The notes under the pieces are model-generated. The model was not told the origin of the DNA. It did not search any database and worked only from the letters and a program-made list of their open reading frames with translations. Positions 35,828-45,329 of a stretch of 64,000 bases of DNA are shown here, one piece after another. The stretch is from Pseudomonas sp. dw_358 (lineage in GTDB: Bacteria; Pseudomonadota; Gammaproteobacteria; Pseudomonadales; Pseudomonadaceae), in NCBI RefSeq assembly GCF_018449655.1, contig NZ_JAAVUX010000014.1, positions 1 through 64,000 of the forward strand, written 5' to 3'. The translations under genes and the position numbers were made by a program. Every line of letters starts with the position of its first letter. The stretch's first letter is position 1.

Positions 35828-36898
35828 ATGAGCGTGGTGGACATCAAGCAGGTCAGCAAGCATTACGGCCAGACCCTGGCGCTGAACACCATCAGCATGA
35901 CCATTGCCGAAGGTGAATTCTTCTCCCTGCTGGGCCCCAGCGGCGGTGGCAAGACCACCCTGCTGCGCTCCATTGCCGGATTCGTCGAGCCGGATCAGGG
36001 CAGCATCGACATCGACGGCAAAAGCATGCTGGATGTGCCAATCAACCAGCGCGGACTGGGCATGATGTTCCAGAATTACGCACTGTTCCCGCACATGAGC
36101 ATCGCCGACAACATCGCCTTCGGCCTCTCGGTGCGCCATCAGTCCAAGGCCCAGATGCGCCAGCGCGTCGATGAACTGCTCAAGCTGGTGCACCTCGAGG
36201 GTTTCGGCGAGCGGCGTCCTCGCGAGCTGTCTGGCGGCCAGCAGCAACGGGTCGCGCTGGCCCGTGCCCTGGCACCGCGTCCGCGAGTGCTGTTACTGGA
36301 CGAGCCGTTGGGCGCGCTGGACAAAAAACTGCGGGACGAGATGCAGATCGAGCTCAAGAAGATCCAGCGCGAAGTCGGCGTCACCACCATTCTGGTGACC
36401 CACGACCAGCAGGAAGCCCTGACGCTGTCCGACCGGCTGGCGATCATCAACGGCGGGAAAGTCGAGCAGATCGGCACCCCGCGCGAGGTGTATGAACGCC
36501 CCCGCAGCCGGTTCGTCGCCAGCTTCCTCGGCGACTCGAACTTCTTCACGGGTATTGTCAGCGCCCAGGTCGACGGCTTGACCCGGATCAGCCTGGCGGA
36601 CGGCCAGGTCATCCATTCCAGCCATGGCGCGAGCCGCCGCATCGGCGATCAGGTCACGGCGGCCGTGCGCCCGGAAAAACTTCAGGTGGCCAGCGATGCC
36701 GCCAGCTGCACCCGTGGCAATTGCCTGAGCGGGCACACCGCCCACGAGATCTACGCCGGCAACAGTATCACCTACCACCTGGCCATGGGCGGCCAGCAGA
36801 TCATCCTGACCACCCAGAACCACGCCGCATCGACGCTGACCCCAGGTAGCGAAGCCCACATCGAATGGGCGCCGGCAGACACTCTCTTGCTGGACTGA
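35828..36898 (+). CDS. ABC transporter ATP-binding protein, PotA-like
   Basis: A 356-residue ATPase. Walker A is GPSGGGKTT, the signature is LSGGQQQRVALARAL, Walker B is VLLLDEPLGALDKK, and the switch His is in TILVTHDQQEAL. The C-terminal 110 residues form a TOBE-type regulatory domain (AAVRPEKLQV). It energises the two permeases just upstream. Confidence 0.93.
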   Translation: MSVVDIKQVSKHYGQTLALNTISMTIAEGEFFSLLGPSGGGKTTLLRSIAGFVEPDQGSIDIDGKSMLDVPINQRGLGMMFQNYALFPHMSIADNIAFGLSVRHQSKAQMRQRVDELLKLVHLEGFGERRPRELSGGQQQRVALARALAPRPRVLLLDEPLGALDKKLRDEMQIELKKIQREVGVTTILVTHDQQEALTLSDRLAIINGGKVEQIGTPREVYERPRSRFVASFLGDSNFFTGIVSAQVDGLTRISLADGQVIHSSHGASRRIGDQVTAAVRPEKLQVASDAASCTRGNCLSGHTAHEIYAGNSITYHLAMGGQQIILTTQNHAASTLTPGSEAHIEWAPADTLLLD

Positions 36899-36952
36899 CA
36901 CCGGTCTTTCCCTGCCCTCCCACAACGGCGCACTTTGACGAGGTTATTGAAG

Positions 36953-38050
36953 ATGGTGATCAAGAAAAACACGCTGCTCTCGCTACCCCTGAAGTCAATG
37001 GTACTAGGGGCAACGTTGCTGACAGCGGGACTGGGCAACAGCACGGGGGCGGCCGCAGCGGACACTGAAATACGGGTGCTGAACTGGCGCGGATACGGCA
37101 CCGACGAGAAATTCGCCACCGAAGCGTTCGAGAAACAGACCGGGATCAAGGTGGTCCATGACTACTACACCTCCGACCAGGAAATGCGCACCAAGATGGT
37201 CACCAACCCAGGTGCCTACGACATCGTCAACATCAATACTCAATTTGTGCCGAGCATCGAGGCCGCCGGCCTGTTGCAGAAGATCGACACCAGCAAGATT
37301 CCCAACTACGCCAGCATCACACCTGCCTTGCAAAAGCACCCCGATATCAGCGTCGGCGGCTCGCTCTATGCGGTGCCCTGGGCCTGGGGTATCAATTCCT
37401 ACGCCTACAACACCGACAAGATCAAAGACAACCTGACCTCGATCAATGCCCTGTGGGACCCTAGATACAAGGGTCGCATCTCCATGCGTGACGATTCGAT
37501 CTACGTCATCGGCCTGGCTGCGCTGGCCACCGGGCAGGACATCAACAACCCGGCCGACATGGGCGCGATCAAGACCAAGCTGCTGGGGCTCAAAGACCAG
37601 ATCCGCAGCTTTTGGGGCTCGGAGGATGAGTGGCTCAAAGGCATGGCCGCCGGCACCTATGACATGGGCGCGATCTGGTCCGGTGGCGCGGCCCGCGCGG
37701 TACGGCGCTACAAGCTGCCGGTCAAGTTCGTGATCCCCACCGAGGGCGCGATTACCTGGGTGGATACCCTGACCATCCCCGCCACCGCCAAACACGCCGA
37801 TGCCGCCGCCCAGTACATCAACTACATGCTCAGCAAGGAATTCTACGTGAAGTGGGACACCGAAGTGGGCGCGGCCATGTCGGCCAACCAGGCCGCCGTG
37901 GATGCGCTGCCCGCCGATGCTTTCAACCGAGCGGTGATGGGCACGCCGGAGGTGACCGCGCGGCTGCGCTTCATGAAGCCGATCAGCGACGAGACCCGTG
38001 CCCAGTACCTGGAACTGTGGCAGGAAGTGAAGACCGAGTTCATTCAGTAA
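36953..38050 (+). CDS. ABC transporter periplasmic substrate-binding protein
   Basis: A 365-residue binding protein of the PotD/PotF-like class. A lysine-rich start and hydrophobic stretch (LPLKSMVLGATLLTAGLG) form a Sec leader likely cut after TGAAAA. Mature sequence begins TEIRVLNWRGYGTDEKFATEAFEKQTGIKV, typical of the polyamine-type SBPs, followed by PWAWGINSYAYN. ATG 36953 is preferred to an in-frame TTG at 36935. It ends the monooxygenase-ABC operon and its 3' end overlaps the convergent PucR gene by 7 bp. Confidence 0.9.
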   Translation: MVIKKNTLLSLPLKSMVLGATLLTAGLGNSTGAAAADTEIRVLNWRGYGTDEKFATEAFEKQTGIKVVHDYYTSDQEMRTKMVTNPGAYDIVNINTQFVPSIEAAGLLQKIDTSKIPNYASITPALQKHPDISVGGSLYAVPWAWGINSYAYNTDKIKDNLTSINALWDPRYKGRISMRDDSIYVIGLAALATGQDINNPADMGAIKTKLLGLKDQIRSFWGSEDEWLKGMAAGTYDMGAIWSGGAARAVRRYKLPVKFVIPTEGAITWVDTLTIPATAKHADAAAQYINYMLSKEFYVKWDTEVGAAMSANQAAVDALPADAFNRAVMGTPEVTARLRFMKPISDETRAQYLELWQEVKTEFIQ

Positions 38051-39807
38051 AACGCCTGGCCCAACGGCGCGCTCGCTGGCGTCGGGTTCAGGACCCGGGC
38101 CAGACGGCAGGCCAGCTCCAGGGAAAAACGTTGGTCCGGGTTGCTGAAGTCGATATCGAACAGCTCACCGATGCGCGCCAGACGGTAGCGCAGCGTCGAG
38201 ACATGGATGTCCAGGCGGTGGGCGGTTTCCTGAAAACGGCAGCCCGCTTCGCTGAAGGCCACGCAGGTTGCCAGCAGGTGGGTGTTGTGCTGACGGTCAT
38301 AGGCCTGGATCGCGCCGATGGTGCTGGCGACGAATTGCGGCGCGGCTTCGGCGTCCAGCGCGGCGGCCAGAAAGGTGAAGGGGCCGAAGCTCTTGTCGTC
38401 CACCAGCCCTTCGCGGCCGAAGGTCACCGCCAGCCGTAACAACTGCTTGAGGCCCTTGATTGCCGGGCCATGGTGCTCGGCGCTCTCCAGCACCGCGCTG
38501 CGCGCCACGGACAAGACGCCCTGCCCCGACTCTTGCGCCAAGGACTGCGCCGTACCCAGCAGCCGGGCCAGCAAGCCGGGCGCCACACCGGCGCTGTCAC
38601 AGGGTACGCGCAGCAGCAGGTCCTGGGACAGCTCGCAGAGGGTGGCGCCCGGTGCCTGGCTGAGCAGGCGCCGCTCCCAGTGCTCCAGGGGGGGCTGGGC
38701 ACTGGCGGGCGGCCGCTTGATCAGCAACAACTGGGCGGGCCTGCGCAGGTTCACTTGGCACAGCCGCGCTTGCGCATGCAGGCCGGCAAGGCTGTCGGGG
38801 TCGGCTTTTTCCAGCGCTTCGAACAACCGCTTGAGTTCCCGACTGCGCTGGGTCAGCTCGACGTGGTTGCGCAGCAAGAGGGCCCCGGCGGCGCCCTTGA
38901 CCTGCCGCAGCAGGCTGCGCTCCAGGGCCTCGCGCTCAGGCCGGGCGTCGAGCACCACCACGGCGCCGACCCACTGCGCACCGATGATCACTGGCTCGAC
39001 CCGCACCCAGGTGTTGCCTGCATCGGGCAAGCGCACCAGCGCCGGCTCGTCCACTGCTCGCCAGCCTCCCGGCGCGATATGGCCCAGCAACAGCGCATCG
39101 AGGGCGTCGCCGGGATGGTTGTGATACACCTGTTCGGCCAAGGCATCGATGATTGCCACCCGCGTGTCGGCCTTGCCCCCGCTCAGGCTGGCCAGTTCGG
39201 CCAGGTTGGCGCCACGGAACACCTCATCCATCAGGTCAGTGCCCAGACGCGACAGCGCGTCGAGCTGCAGGCGTTGCCGCTGTTCCTGCTCATGAGCCAA
39301 GGCCCGTGCAATGGCACGGTTGGCCACCTGCACCAGACCGTGGGCCACGGCGAACTGCTCGTCGCTGGCACGCTGGCCATACTGACTTTGCAGCATCCAC
39401 ACCAGCGGACGGCCGCTGGCGTCGAGGCCCTCGAGCAGCATCACCACCCCCGACTGGAAGTCCTGGGCCACCGCCTCGGCCTGGTACATCGGGTATTGGG
39501 TGCACTGCTTCACATCCTCGAAGAACAGCACTTCACGGCTGGCCAGCACGGTGGTGCACGGGCTGGTGATCAGCGGCCAGCGGGTCGGCAGCAAATCGAA
39601 TATCTGGCCGCGGTTGCCGGTCTCGGCCATCAACTCGACGAAGCCTCCAGCGTGGTCCACGGCGAGGATGCCGCTGATGGTCCACGGGGCAAACGCGCAA
39701 GCCAGCGCGGTGAGTTTCTTCAGCGTGGTGGCCAGGTCCTGGGGGCTGCTGAAGGCGTCGTAAGCGTCCAGCCATGGCGCATCGAGTGAGTTGACGGCGT
39801 GCTGCAT
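38044..39807 (-). CDS. PucR-type helix-turn-helix regulator with GAF-like sensor
   Basis: A 587-residue transcription factor. The C-terminus (RLDIHVSTLRYRLARIGELFDIDFSNPDQRFSLELACRLARVL) is the PucR HTH_30 domain. The N-terminal 200 residues resemble a GAF domain (GILAVDHAGGFVELMAETGNRGQIFD), and the middle is a variable domain. ATG 39807 follows GGAGGT by 6 nt. It is convergent with the monooxygenase-ABC operon and downstream of the molybdenum hydroxylase operon on the same strand. PucR-type factors often activate catabolic genes; which neighbour it serves is not clear. Confidence 0.87.
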   Translation of the reverse strand: MQHAVNSLDAPWLDAYDAFSSPQDLATTLKKLTALACAFAPWTISGILAVDHAGGFVELMAETGNRGQIFDLLPTRWPLITSPCTTVLASREVLFFEDVKQCTQYPMYQAEAVAQDFQSGVVMLLEGLDASGRPLVWMLQSQYGQRASDEQFAVAHGLVQVANRAIARALAHEQEQRQRLQLDALSRLGTDLMDEVFRGANLAELASLSGGKADTRVAIIDALAEQVYHNHPGDALDALLLGHIAPGGWRAVDEPALVRLPDAGNTWVRVEPVIIGAQWVGAVVVLDARPEREALERSLLRQVKGAAGALLLRNHVELTQRSRELKRLFEALEKADPDSLAGLHAQARLCQVNLRRPAQLLLIKRPPASAQPPLEHWERRLLSQAPGATLCELSQDLLLRVPCDSAGVAPGLLARLLGTAQSLAQESGQGVLSVARSAVLESAEHHGPAIKGLKQLLRLAVTFGREGLVDDKSFGPFTFLAAALDAEAAPQFVASTIGAIQAYDRQHNTHLLATCVAFSEAGCRFQETAHRLDIHVSTLRYRLARIGELFDIDFSNPDQRFSLELACRLARVLNPTPASAPLGQAFY

Positions 39808-40168
39808 CTGGACGACCTCCCGTGAACCGCCTGGGATATGGGCGGTTTTGTAGCGTGTACGCTTGAGTTGCCCTAATAGAGAGCAACCTATCGAGACGGT
39901 ACACATTCAGCGCAGGGGCTGAAGGTGCGGATGACTGCAGTGTGTACACCGTTGTGGGCAAGGGCTGAGGGTCATTCGCGGGGAGGACAGTGCGGGTTTT
40001 GTGCCAAGTGGGAAGTTGGGGATTGCCGGGCTGAGATTCAGTGCCTGGCAGGGGCGCAGCGGCGCGGCAGGTCAGCCCCGGCCTGGAGAGCACTCTGCAG
40101 GTCGGGCTTGGTTGGGAGGGACTGGGGGGCCTGTGACGAAATCTCGACAAGAGCCCCCACCCCAAAGA
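39808..40168. other. Intergenic region upstream of the PucR gene
   Basis: No credible gene. It holds the palindrome GTGTACAC at 39942-39949 with similar GTGTAC and GGTACAC words at about 39855 and 39897, which may be operator half-sites for the PucR gene. A weak stem (GGGGGC 40125-40130 with GCCCCC 40153-40158) lies just past the cytochrome gene. Confidence 0.4.
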
Positions 40169-41389
40169 TCAATGCAACGCCAACCCCCGGCTCTTCTCCA
40201 CATCCTGGGCTGTCACCCGACCACCCGACTGGCCAAACCGCGCCAGCAGATAATTACTCACCGCTGCCAGTTCCTGGTTGCTGTAGGCCTTGGCGAAGTC
40301 CGGCATGCGCTGGTCGCTGCGCACGGCATCATTGTGGCCGGCCAGGAGCACGCCGATGAGGTTGGTACCTTTCGGGTCGTTCAGGGTTTTCAGACCTGTG
40401 AGGGTGGCGATCGAGCTGTTGTTGCCCTGGCCGTCGGCGCGGTGGCAGGCGGCGCAGGCGTCGGTGTAGACCTTCTTGCCCAGGCCGTCGCCGGCTTCGG
40501 GCGCAGGGTCGTTGACCGCCACGCTGGGCCGAGCTACACCGGTGGCCCGTGCAGGGGTGCTTTTCAGGTACACCGCCATGGCTTGCAGATCTTCGGGGGT
40601 CATGAAGCGCAGGCTGTGCTCGATCACGTCGCTCATTGGCCCGCCCGCCATGCCGTAGCCCGGCGCTTCGCCGGTGGCGAAGTACTTGACCAAGGTCTCC
40701 TGCGGCCAGGCACCGACGCCGTACTGGGGATCGGAACTGATGTTGTAGGCGCGCCAGTTACCCAGCATCGTGCCGGCCAGCGACTGCTTGGCGTCCACCG
40801 CCTGGGCGAAGTTGCGCGGCGAGTGGCATTCGCCACAGTGCCCCGGCCCTTCCACCAGGTAAGCGCCGCGGTTCCACTCCTGCGACTGCTGGGGGTCGGC
40901 GACGAAACGCTGGTCGTCGAGGAAGATCTTGTTCCAGAACCACATGCCCCAGCGCTGATTGAAGGGGAAAGACAAGTCATTCTCCTTCGGCGCCTGCTTG
41001 ACCGGCTGCAGGCTGAACAGATAGGCCTTGATGGCGAGAATATCTTCGCGCGGCATCTTGCTGTAGGAGGTGTAAGGGAACGCCGGGTAATAGTGCTTGC
41101 CGTCCTTGCCCACGCCCCGCTGCACCGCGCTGACAAACTCGTCGTCGCTCCAGTTGCCGATACCGGTGTCTTTGTCCGGCGTGATATTGGGCGAATACAG
41201 CGTGCCGAACGGCAGCTTGAATGCCAGGCCACCGGCAAACGGCTTGCCGCCGGGCACCACGTGGCAAGCCACGCAGTCCGCCGCGCGCGTCAGGTACTCG
41301 CCCTTGCTCAGAGTGCTGGTGTCATCGGCCAGGGCCGCATGGCTCAGGCTGGCGCCAAGCAGGGCCAAGGCGATCTTCAAGGGCTTCAT
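40169..41389 (-). CDS. Triheme c-type cytochrome, electron acceptor of the molybdenum hydroxylase
   Basis: A 406-residue periplasmic or membrane-attached cytochrome. A Sec leader (MKPLKIALALLGASLSHAALA) precedes three heme-binding sites, CVACH (39-43), CGECH (about 185) and CAACH (about 315), in three cytochrome-c domains, as in the cytochrome subunits of alcohol and aldehyde dehydrogenases. ATG 41389 is 7 nt after AAGGAG; its ATGA overlaps the stop of the molybdopterin subunit, so the two are translationally coupled. It should pass electrons from the hydroxylase to the respiratory chain. Confidence 0.92.
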   Translation of the reverse strand: MKPLKIALALLGASLSHAALADDTSTLSKGEYLTRAADCVACHVVPGGKPFAGGLAFKLPFGTLYSPNITPDKDTGIGNWSDDEFVSAVQRGVGKDGKHYYPAFPYTSYSKMPREDILAIKAYLFSLQPVKQAPKENDLSFPFNQRWGMWFWNKIFLDDQRFVADPQQSQEWNRGAYLVEGPGHCGECHSPRNFAQAVDAKQSLAGTMLGNWRAYNISSDPQYGVGAWPQETLVKYFATGEAPGYGMAGGPMSDVIEHSLRFMTPEDLQAMAVYLKSTPARATGVARPSVAVNDPAPEAGDGLGKKVYTDACAACHRADGQGNNSSIATLTGLKTLNDPKGTNLIGVLLAGHNDAVRSDQRMPDFAKAYSNQELAAVSNYLLARFGQSGGRVTAQDVEKSRGLALH

Positions 41390-43590
41390 GCCATGGCTCC
41401 TTGTACGGTGAAATAGCCCGAACGGCTCAACGGCAGGCGCCGCACCCGGGCCTGTGAGGCCGCATGCAACGCATTGACCAAGGCTGCCGCCACCGGCACC
41501 GCGCCGGTCTCGCCGACACCGCCGGGGGCTTCCAGGCTGTTGATCACATGCACTTGCACCGGCGGTGCATCGCTCATGCGGATCTGCCGGTACTGGTTGA
41601 AATTGCTCTGCATGACCTGGCCCTTTTCGATCAGCACTTCGTTGAACAGCGCTGCCGACAGGCCGAACAACGTGCCGCCTTCGATCTGCGAATGCACCGA
41701 AGTCGGGTTGGTGACAAACCCGCAGTCCAGCGCCGACACCAGCCGGTTGATGCGCAGGCCGTGCTCGCCCTGCATCTGCAATTCCACCACCGTGGCGATG
41801 TAGCTGCCGAACACATTGGCCACCGAGACACCGCGACCGGTGCCGGCCGGCAGGGGTTGATCCCAGCCGGATTTCTCGGCCACCAGCTTGAGCACCGCCT
41901 GGGCGCGCGGATGGGCCTTGAGCAGTTCCATGCGATAGGCCAGCGGGTCGGCCTTGGCGTTGTGGGCCAGCTCGTCGATAAAGCTCTCCAGCGCATAGGT
42001 CGCCCGCAGCGGCCCGACGCCGCGCCACCAGGAGACCGGAATCACCTTGGGCTCTTCGCGCACATACCGCACTTGCAGGTGGGGCAAGGCGTACATCGGT
42101 TCGATGGACGTCTCCACAGCGTCGGCATCGATGCCACTGGCCGGCAGCGCGCCGATGAACTGGGCGATCACCGAGGCCCCGACGATACGGTGGTCCCAGC
42201 CGATGGGGCGCAGGTCATCGTCCAATGCCGCGTTCATGCGGTCCACGTAATGCGGCCGGTAGCGGTCGTGGGTCATGTCCTCTTCGCGGCTCCAGATCAG
42301 CTTGATCGGGTACGCCACCTGGCGGGCGATGTCCACGGCCTGGAAGATGAAGTCCGACTCCAGGCGCCGGCCGAACGCGCCGCCGATCAACTGGTTATGG
42401 ATGATCACCTGCTCGGGTTTGAGGCCGCTGATCTTCGCCGCCCCCGCCTGGGCGAACATCGGTGCCTGGGTGCCCACCCACAGCTCGCAGGCGTCCTTGC
42501 GCACGTGGGCCAGACAGGTCATGGGCTCCAGCGGCGAGTGGGACAGGAACGGCTGCTCGTACACCGCTTCAAAGCGGGTCTTGGCGCCGCCCAGGGCGGT
42601 CTCGATGTCGCCTTCGCGCTTGGCCACCACACCGTCGCGGTGGCTGGCATCCAGCAAGGCCTTGTCCAGCGCCAACGAATCACCCTCGGCATGCTCGCCC
42701 AGGTCCCACTCGATGCTCAGGGCCTTGAGGGCTTGCTGGCAGGCCCAGAAATGGGTAGCCGTTACCGCCACGGCGTTGCTCAGCTTGATCACGTCACGTA
42801 CACCCGGCACTTGCCGCGCCGCACCTTCGTCGACGCTGCGCAGGGTCCCGCCGTAGACCGGGCAGGTCAGCGACGACGCAATCAACATGTCCGGCACGCG
42901 CAGGTCGATGGTGAAGCGGGCCTTGCCGTTGACCTTGTCCGGGGTGTCCAGGCGCTGGGTCGGCTTGCCCAGCAGCTTGAACGCCTCGATGGGCTTGAGC
43001 GGCACGTCGGTGGGCAGCGGCAAGGCGGCGGCGGCATCGACCAGCGTCCCGTAATCGGCCGTCTGACCGTTGGGGCCGTAGACCTTGCCTTGATCGGCAT
43101 GGCACTGGCTGGGGGCGACTTTCCAGCGAATCGCCGCCGCCTGGATCAACACCATGCGTGCGCTGGCGCCGGCCTTGCGCAACGGCTCCCAGGTAAAGCG
43201 CGTCGAAGAGGAACCACCGGTCGCCTGGAATTGCAGCAACGAGTCGATGTACAGCGCGCTGGGCGGTGCCTCTTCGATGCTGACCTGGTGCATGCCGACT
43301 TCCAGTTCTTCAGCGACCATCATGGCGATGCCGGTCTGCACTCCCTGGCCCATTTCGATCTTCGGCGAGATCACCGTGACGTGGCCATCATGGCCGACCC
43401 GCACGAAGGCACCGAAGCCGGTGCCAGGGTCCACACCGCTCTGTGCCACGGCCACCGCATCGGCGGCAGCGCTATGGGGCACCAGCGGCGGTAACCAGGC
43501 GCTGATCAGCAAGCCACCGAGGGTGGTCGCGCCGCCTTTGAGCACACCGCGGCGCGACAGGGCGCGCGGTGTCGTATTGACTGTCGACAT
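41386..43590 (-). CDS. Molybdopterin-binding subunit of a periplasmic aldehyde/isoquinoline-type oxidoreductase
   Basis: A 734-residue large subunit of the xanthine-dehydrogenase family. The leader has SRRGVLKG, a Tat signal, then a hydrophobic stretch; the folded enzyme is expected in the periplasm. VRVGHDGHVTVISPKIEMGQGVQTG and GGAFGRRLESDF are molybdopterin-contact segments and PGGVGETGAVPVAAALVNAL carries the catalytic Glu near the C-terminus. It resembles IorB/AdhA-like subunits that oxidise aldehydes or N-heterocycles with water. Specificity is not readable. It lies between its 2Fe-2S subunit and the cytochrome. Confidence 0.92.
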   Translation of the reverse strand: MSTVNTTPRALSRRGVLKGGATTLGGLLISAWLPPLVPHSAAADAVAVAQSGVDPGTGFGAFVRVGHDGHVTVISPKIEMGQGVQTGIAMMVAEELEVGMHQVSIEEAPPSALYIDSLLQFQATGGSSSTRFTWEPLRKAGASARMVLIQAAAIRWKVAPSQCHADQGKVYGPNGQTADYGTLVDAAAALPLPTDVPLKPIEAFKLLGKPTQRLDTPDKVNGKARFTIDLRVPDMLIASSLTCPVYGGTLRSVDEGAARQVPGVRDVIKLSNAVAVTATHFWACQQALKALSIEWDLGEHAEGDSLALDKALLDASHRDGVVAKREGDIETALGGAKTRFEAVYEQPFLSHSPLEPMTCLAHVRKDACELWVGTQAPMFAQAGAAKISGLKPEQVIIHNQLIGGAFGRRLESDFIFQAVDIARQVAYPIKLIWSREEDMTHDRYRPHYVDRMNAALDDDLRPIGWDHRIVGASVIAQFIGALPASGIDADAVETSIEPMYALPHLQVRYVREEPKVIPVSWWRGVGPLRATYALESFIDELAHNAKADPLAYRMELLKAHPRAQAVLKLVAEKSGWDQPLPAGTGRGVSVANVFGSYIATVVELQMQGEHGLRINRLVSALDCGFVTNPTSVHSQIEGGTLFGLSAALFNEVLIEKGQVMQSNFNQYRQIRMSDAPPVQVHVINSLEAPGGVGETGAVPVAAALVNALHAASQARVRRLPLSRSGYFTVQGAMA

Positions 43591-43599
43591 GGGTAATCC

Positions 43600-44052
43600 T
43601 CAGGCCTGGCTGATGCTTTTGATCGCGGCGCGGATGCGCGTGTAGGTGGCGCAGCGGCACAGGTTGCCGGACATGCCGTCGACAATCTGCTGGTCGTCGG
43701 CCGCCGGATGCGCCTCGAGCAAGGCCACCGCCGCCATGATCTGCCCGGACTGGCAGTAACCGCACTGCACCACTTCATGGGCCAGCCAGGCGCCCTGCAC
43801 CGCCTGACCCACCGGCGTCTGGCCGACGGCTTCAATGGTGGTGATGCGATGACCGACCGCGCTGCTGACCGGCAGCACGCAGGAGCGCACCGCCTTGCCG
43901 TCCAGGTGCACGGTGCAGACACCGCATTGGGCGATGCCACAGCCGTATTTGGTGCCGGTCAAACCCAGCACGTCGCGTAATACCCACAGCAATGGCATGT
44001 CCTCGGGGACATCCACGGCCTGGTCCTGGCCGTTGATCGATAGTGTCTGCAT
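43600..44052 (-). CDS. (2Fe-2S)-binding subunit of the molybdenum hydroxylase
   Basis: A 150-residue small subunit with two 2Fe-2S centres: a plant-ferredoxin-type set (GCGIAQCGVC...VRSC) and the C-terminal set (CGYCQSGQ ... GNLCRCATY). It has no leader and is probably carried to the periplasm with the Tat-bearing large subunit. First gene of a three-gene operon; the large subunit starts 9 bp after it. Confidence 0.93.
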   Translation of the reverse strand: MQTLSINGQDQAVDVPEDMPLLWVLRDVLGLTGTKYGCGIAQCGVCTVHLDGKAVRSCVLPVSSAVGHRITTIEAVGQTPVGQAVQGAWLAHEVVQCGYCQSGQIMAAVALLEAHPAADDQQIVDGMSGNLCRCATYTRIRAAIKSISQA

Positions 44053-44169
44053 GTCAGCCTCAAGCGTGAATCACGGGTAATCGCGGGCGTGGGTAGAAAG
44101 GTCGTCCCGCGAACAGCGGCCGTTCCGTACATGCAGAGCGGCCTTGGTATGGTTTGTAACTAGATGAAA

Positions 44170-44208
44170 ATAGTGTAACGCAAGAATTCACTATCCAAAT
44201 GAATAGTG
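44170..44208. promoter_or_regulatory. Three alternating ATAGTG half-sites
   Basis: ATAGTG (44170-44175), CACTAT (44189-44194) and ATAGTG (44203-44208) form two overlapping inverted pairs; the second is a perfect CACTAT-N8-ATAGTG repeat. They lie in the 347 bp gap between the divergent molybdenum hydroxylase and ABC operons. This looks like a transcription-factor operator; the protein is not identified. Nothing else notable is seen in this gap. Confidence 0.5.
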
Positions 44209-44399
44209 TGCGCCGAGCGCCGTGTCACATCAGCGCAGGACATGCTGTACAGGCACCCGTATTCAACACAAAGCGCTTCGCCAGCCGCCATAACCGCCCG
44301 CTTGCTTCGCCGGCATCTGGGTAAAGTAGAACAGAGGGTCCCGCAGAGCGATCCCGGTCCATGCCTTGCAACCTGCCCATGCCCGGGAGAGAGCTGCAC

Positions 44400-45329
44400 A
44401 TGACATCGTTCGAGCACCGTGCGTCTCTGCAACTGGACGCCAGCAACCCGCGCCAGCCAGCCTCCCCGCAACAACGCGCGCTGGCCCGTGCCGAGCGCCA
44501 GGAGCATCTGTGGATGCTGGCCCTGCTGTTGCCGGCGCTGCTGGTGGTGACGGTGCTGTTGATCCTGCCGCTGTGCTGGCTGGCCTTCGAGTCGGTGCAG
44601 ACCGAGCAGGGTTTTTCCCTGATCAACTACTTGCGCATATTCCAGGAAAGCATCTACTGGGACACCTTCGCTTTGACCTTCAAGATCAGCTTTCTGGTGA
44701 CCGTGCTGTCCATCGTCCTCGGCTTCCCGGTGGCCTATGCCGCTTCGCGACTGCACGGTTTCATGGCCAATCTGATCCTGCTCTGTGTGATCCTGCCGTT
44801 CTGGACCAGCATCCTGGTGCGCTCCTACGCCTGGCTGGTGCTGCTGCAACGCCGTGGCCTGGTCAATCAGGCACTGATGAACCTGGGCCTCATCGACCAG
44901 CCCCTGAACATGATGCACAACGTCACCGGCACCGTGATCGGCACCCTGCACGTAATGCTGCCGTTCATGGTGCTGCCGCTTTACGCGGTGATGAAGAAGA
45001 TCCCCCAAGACCTGCTGCAAGCGTCCGACAGCCTCGGTGCAACGCCCTTCTATACCCTGCGCCGGGTATTTCTGCCCATGGCCGCGCCGGGGATCATGGC
45101 CGGTTCCATTCTGGTCTTCGTCATCTGCCTGGGCTTTTTCATCACCCCGGAGCTGCTCGGTGGCGGGCGCACGATCCTGGTATCCATGCTGGTGCAGCGC
45201 AACGTCGAACTGTACCAGGCCTGGGGCGCGGCCAGTGCGGTCGGGTTGGTCCTGCTGTTGGTGGTGTTCCTGATTTTCTGGGGTATCAACCGTTTCATCC
45301 CCATCGAACGCATCCTGGGAGCACGCTGA
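44400..45329 (+). CDS. ABC transporter permease, PotB-like
   Basis: A 309-residue permease with six helices. The EAA loop is QASDSLGATPFYTLRRVFLPMAAPGI. ATG 44400 follows GGGAGAGAG. First gene of a permease-permease-ATPase set of the polyamine/opine class that lacks a binding-protein gene at its end; the likely partner is the gene at 53674. Confidence 0.9.
   Translation: MTSFEHRASLQLDASNPRQPASPQQRALARAERQEHLWMLALLLPALLVVTVLLILPLCWLAFESVQTEQGFSLINYLRIFQESIYWDTFALTFKISFLVTVLSIVLGFPVAYAASRLHGFMANLILLCVILPFWTSILVRSYAWLVLLQRRGLVNQALMNLGLIDQPLNMMHNVTGTVIGTLHVMLPFMVLPLYAVMKKIPQDLLQASDSLGATPFYTLRRVFLPMAAPGIMAGSILVFVICLGFFITPELLGGGRTILVSMLVQRNVELYQAWGAASAVGLVLLLVVFLIFWGINRFIPIERILGAR

Noticed and set aside
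40169..42028. N-terminal extension of the cytochrome frame to 619 residues
   Set aside because: The extension overlaps the molybdopterin subunit in another frame; the Sec leader begins at 41389.
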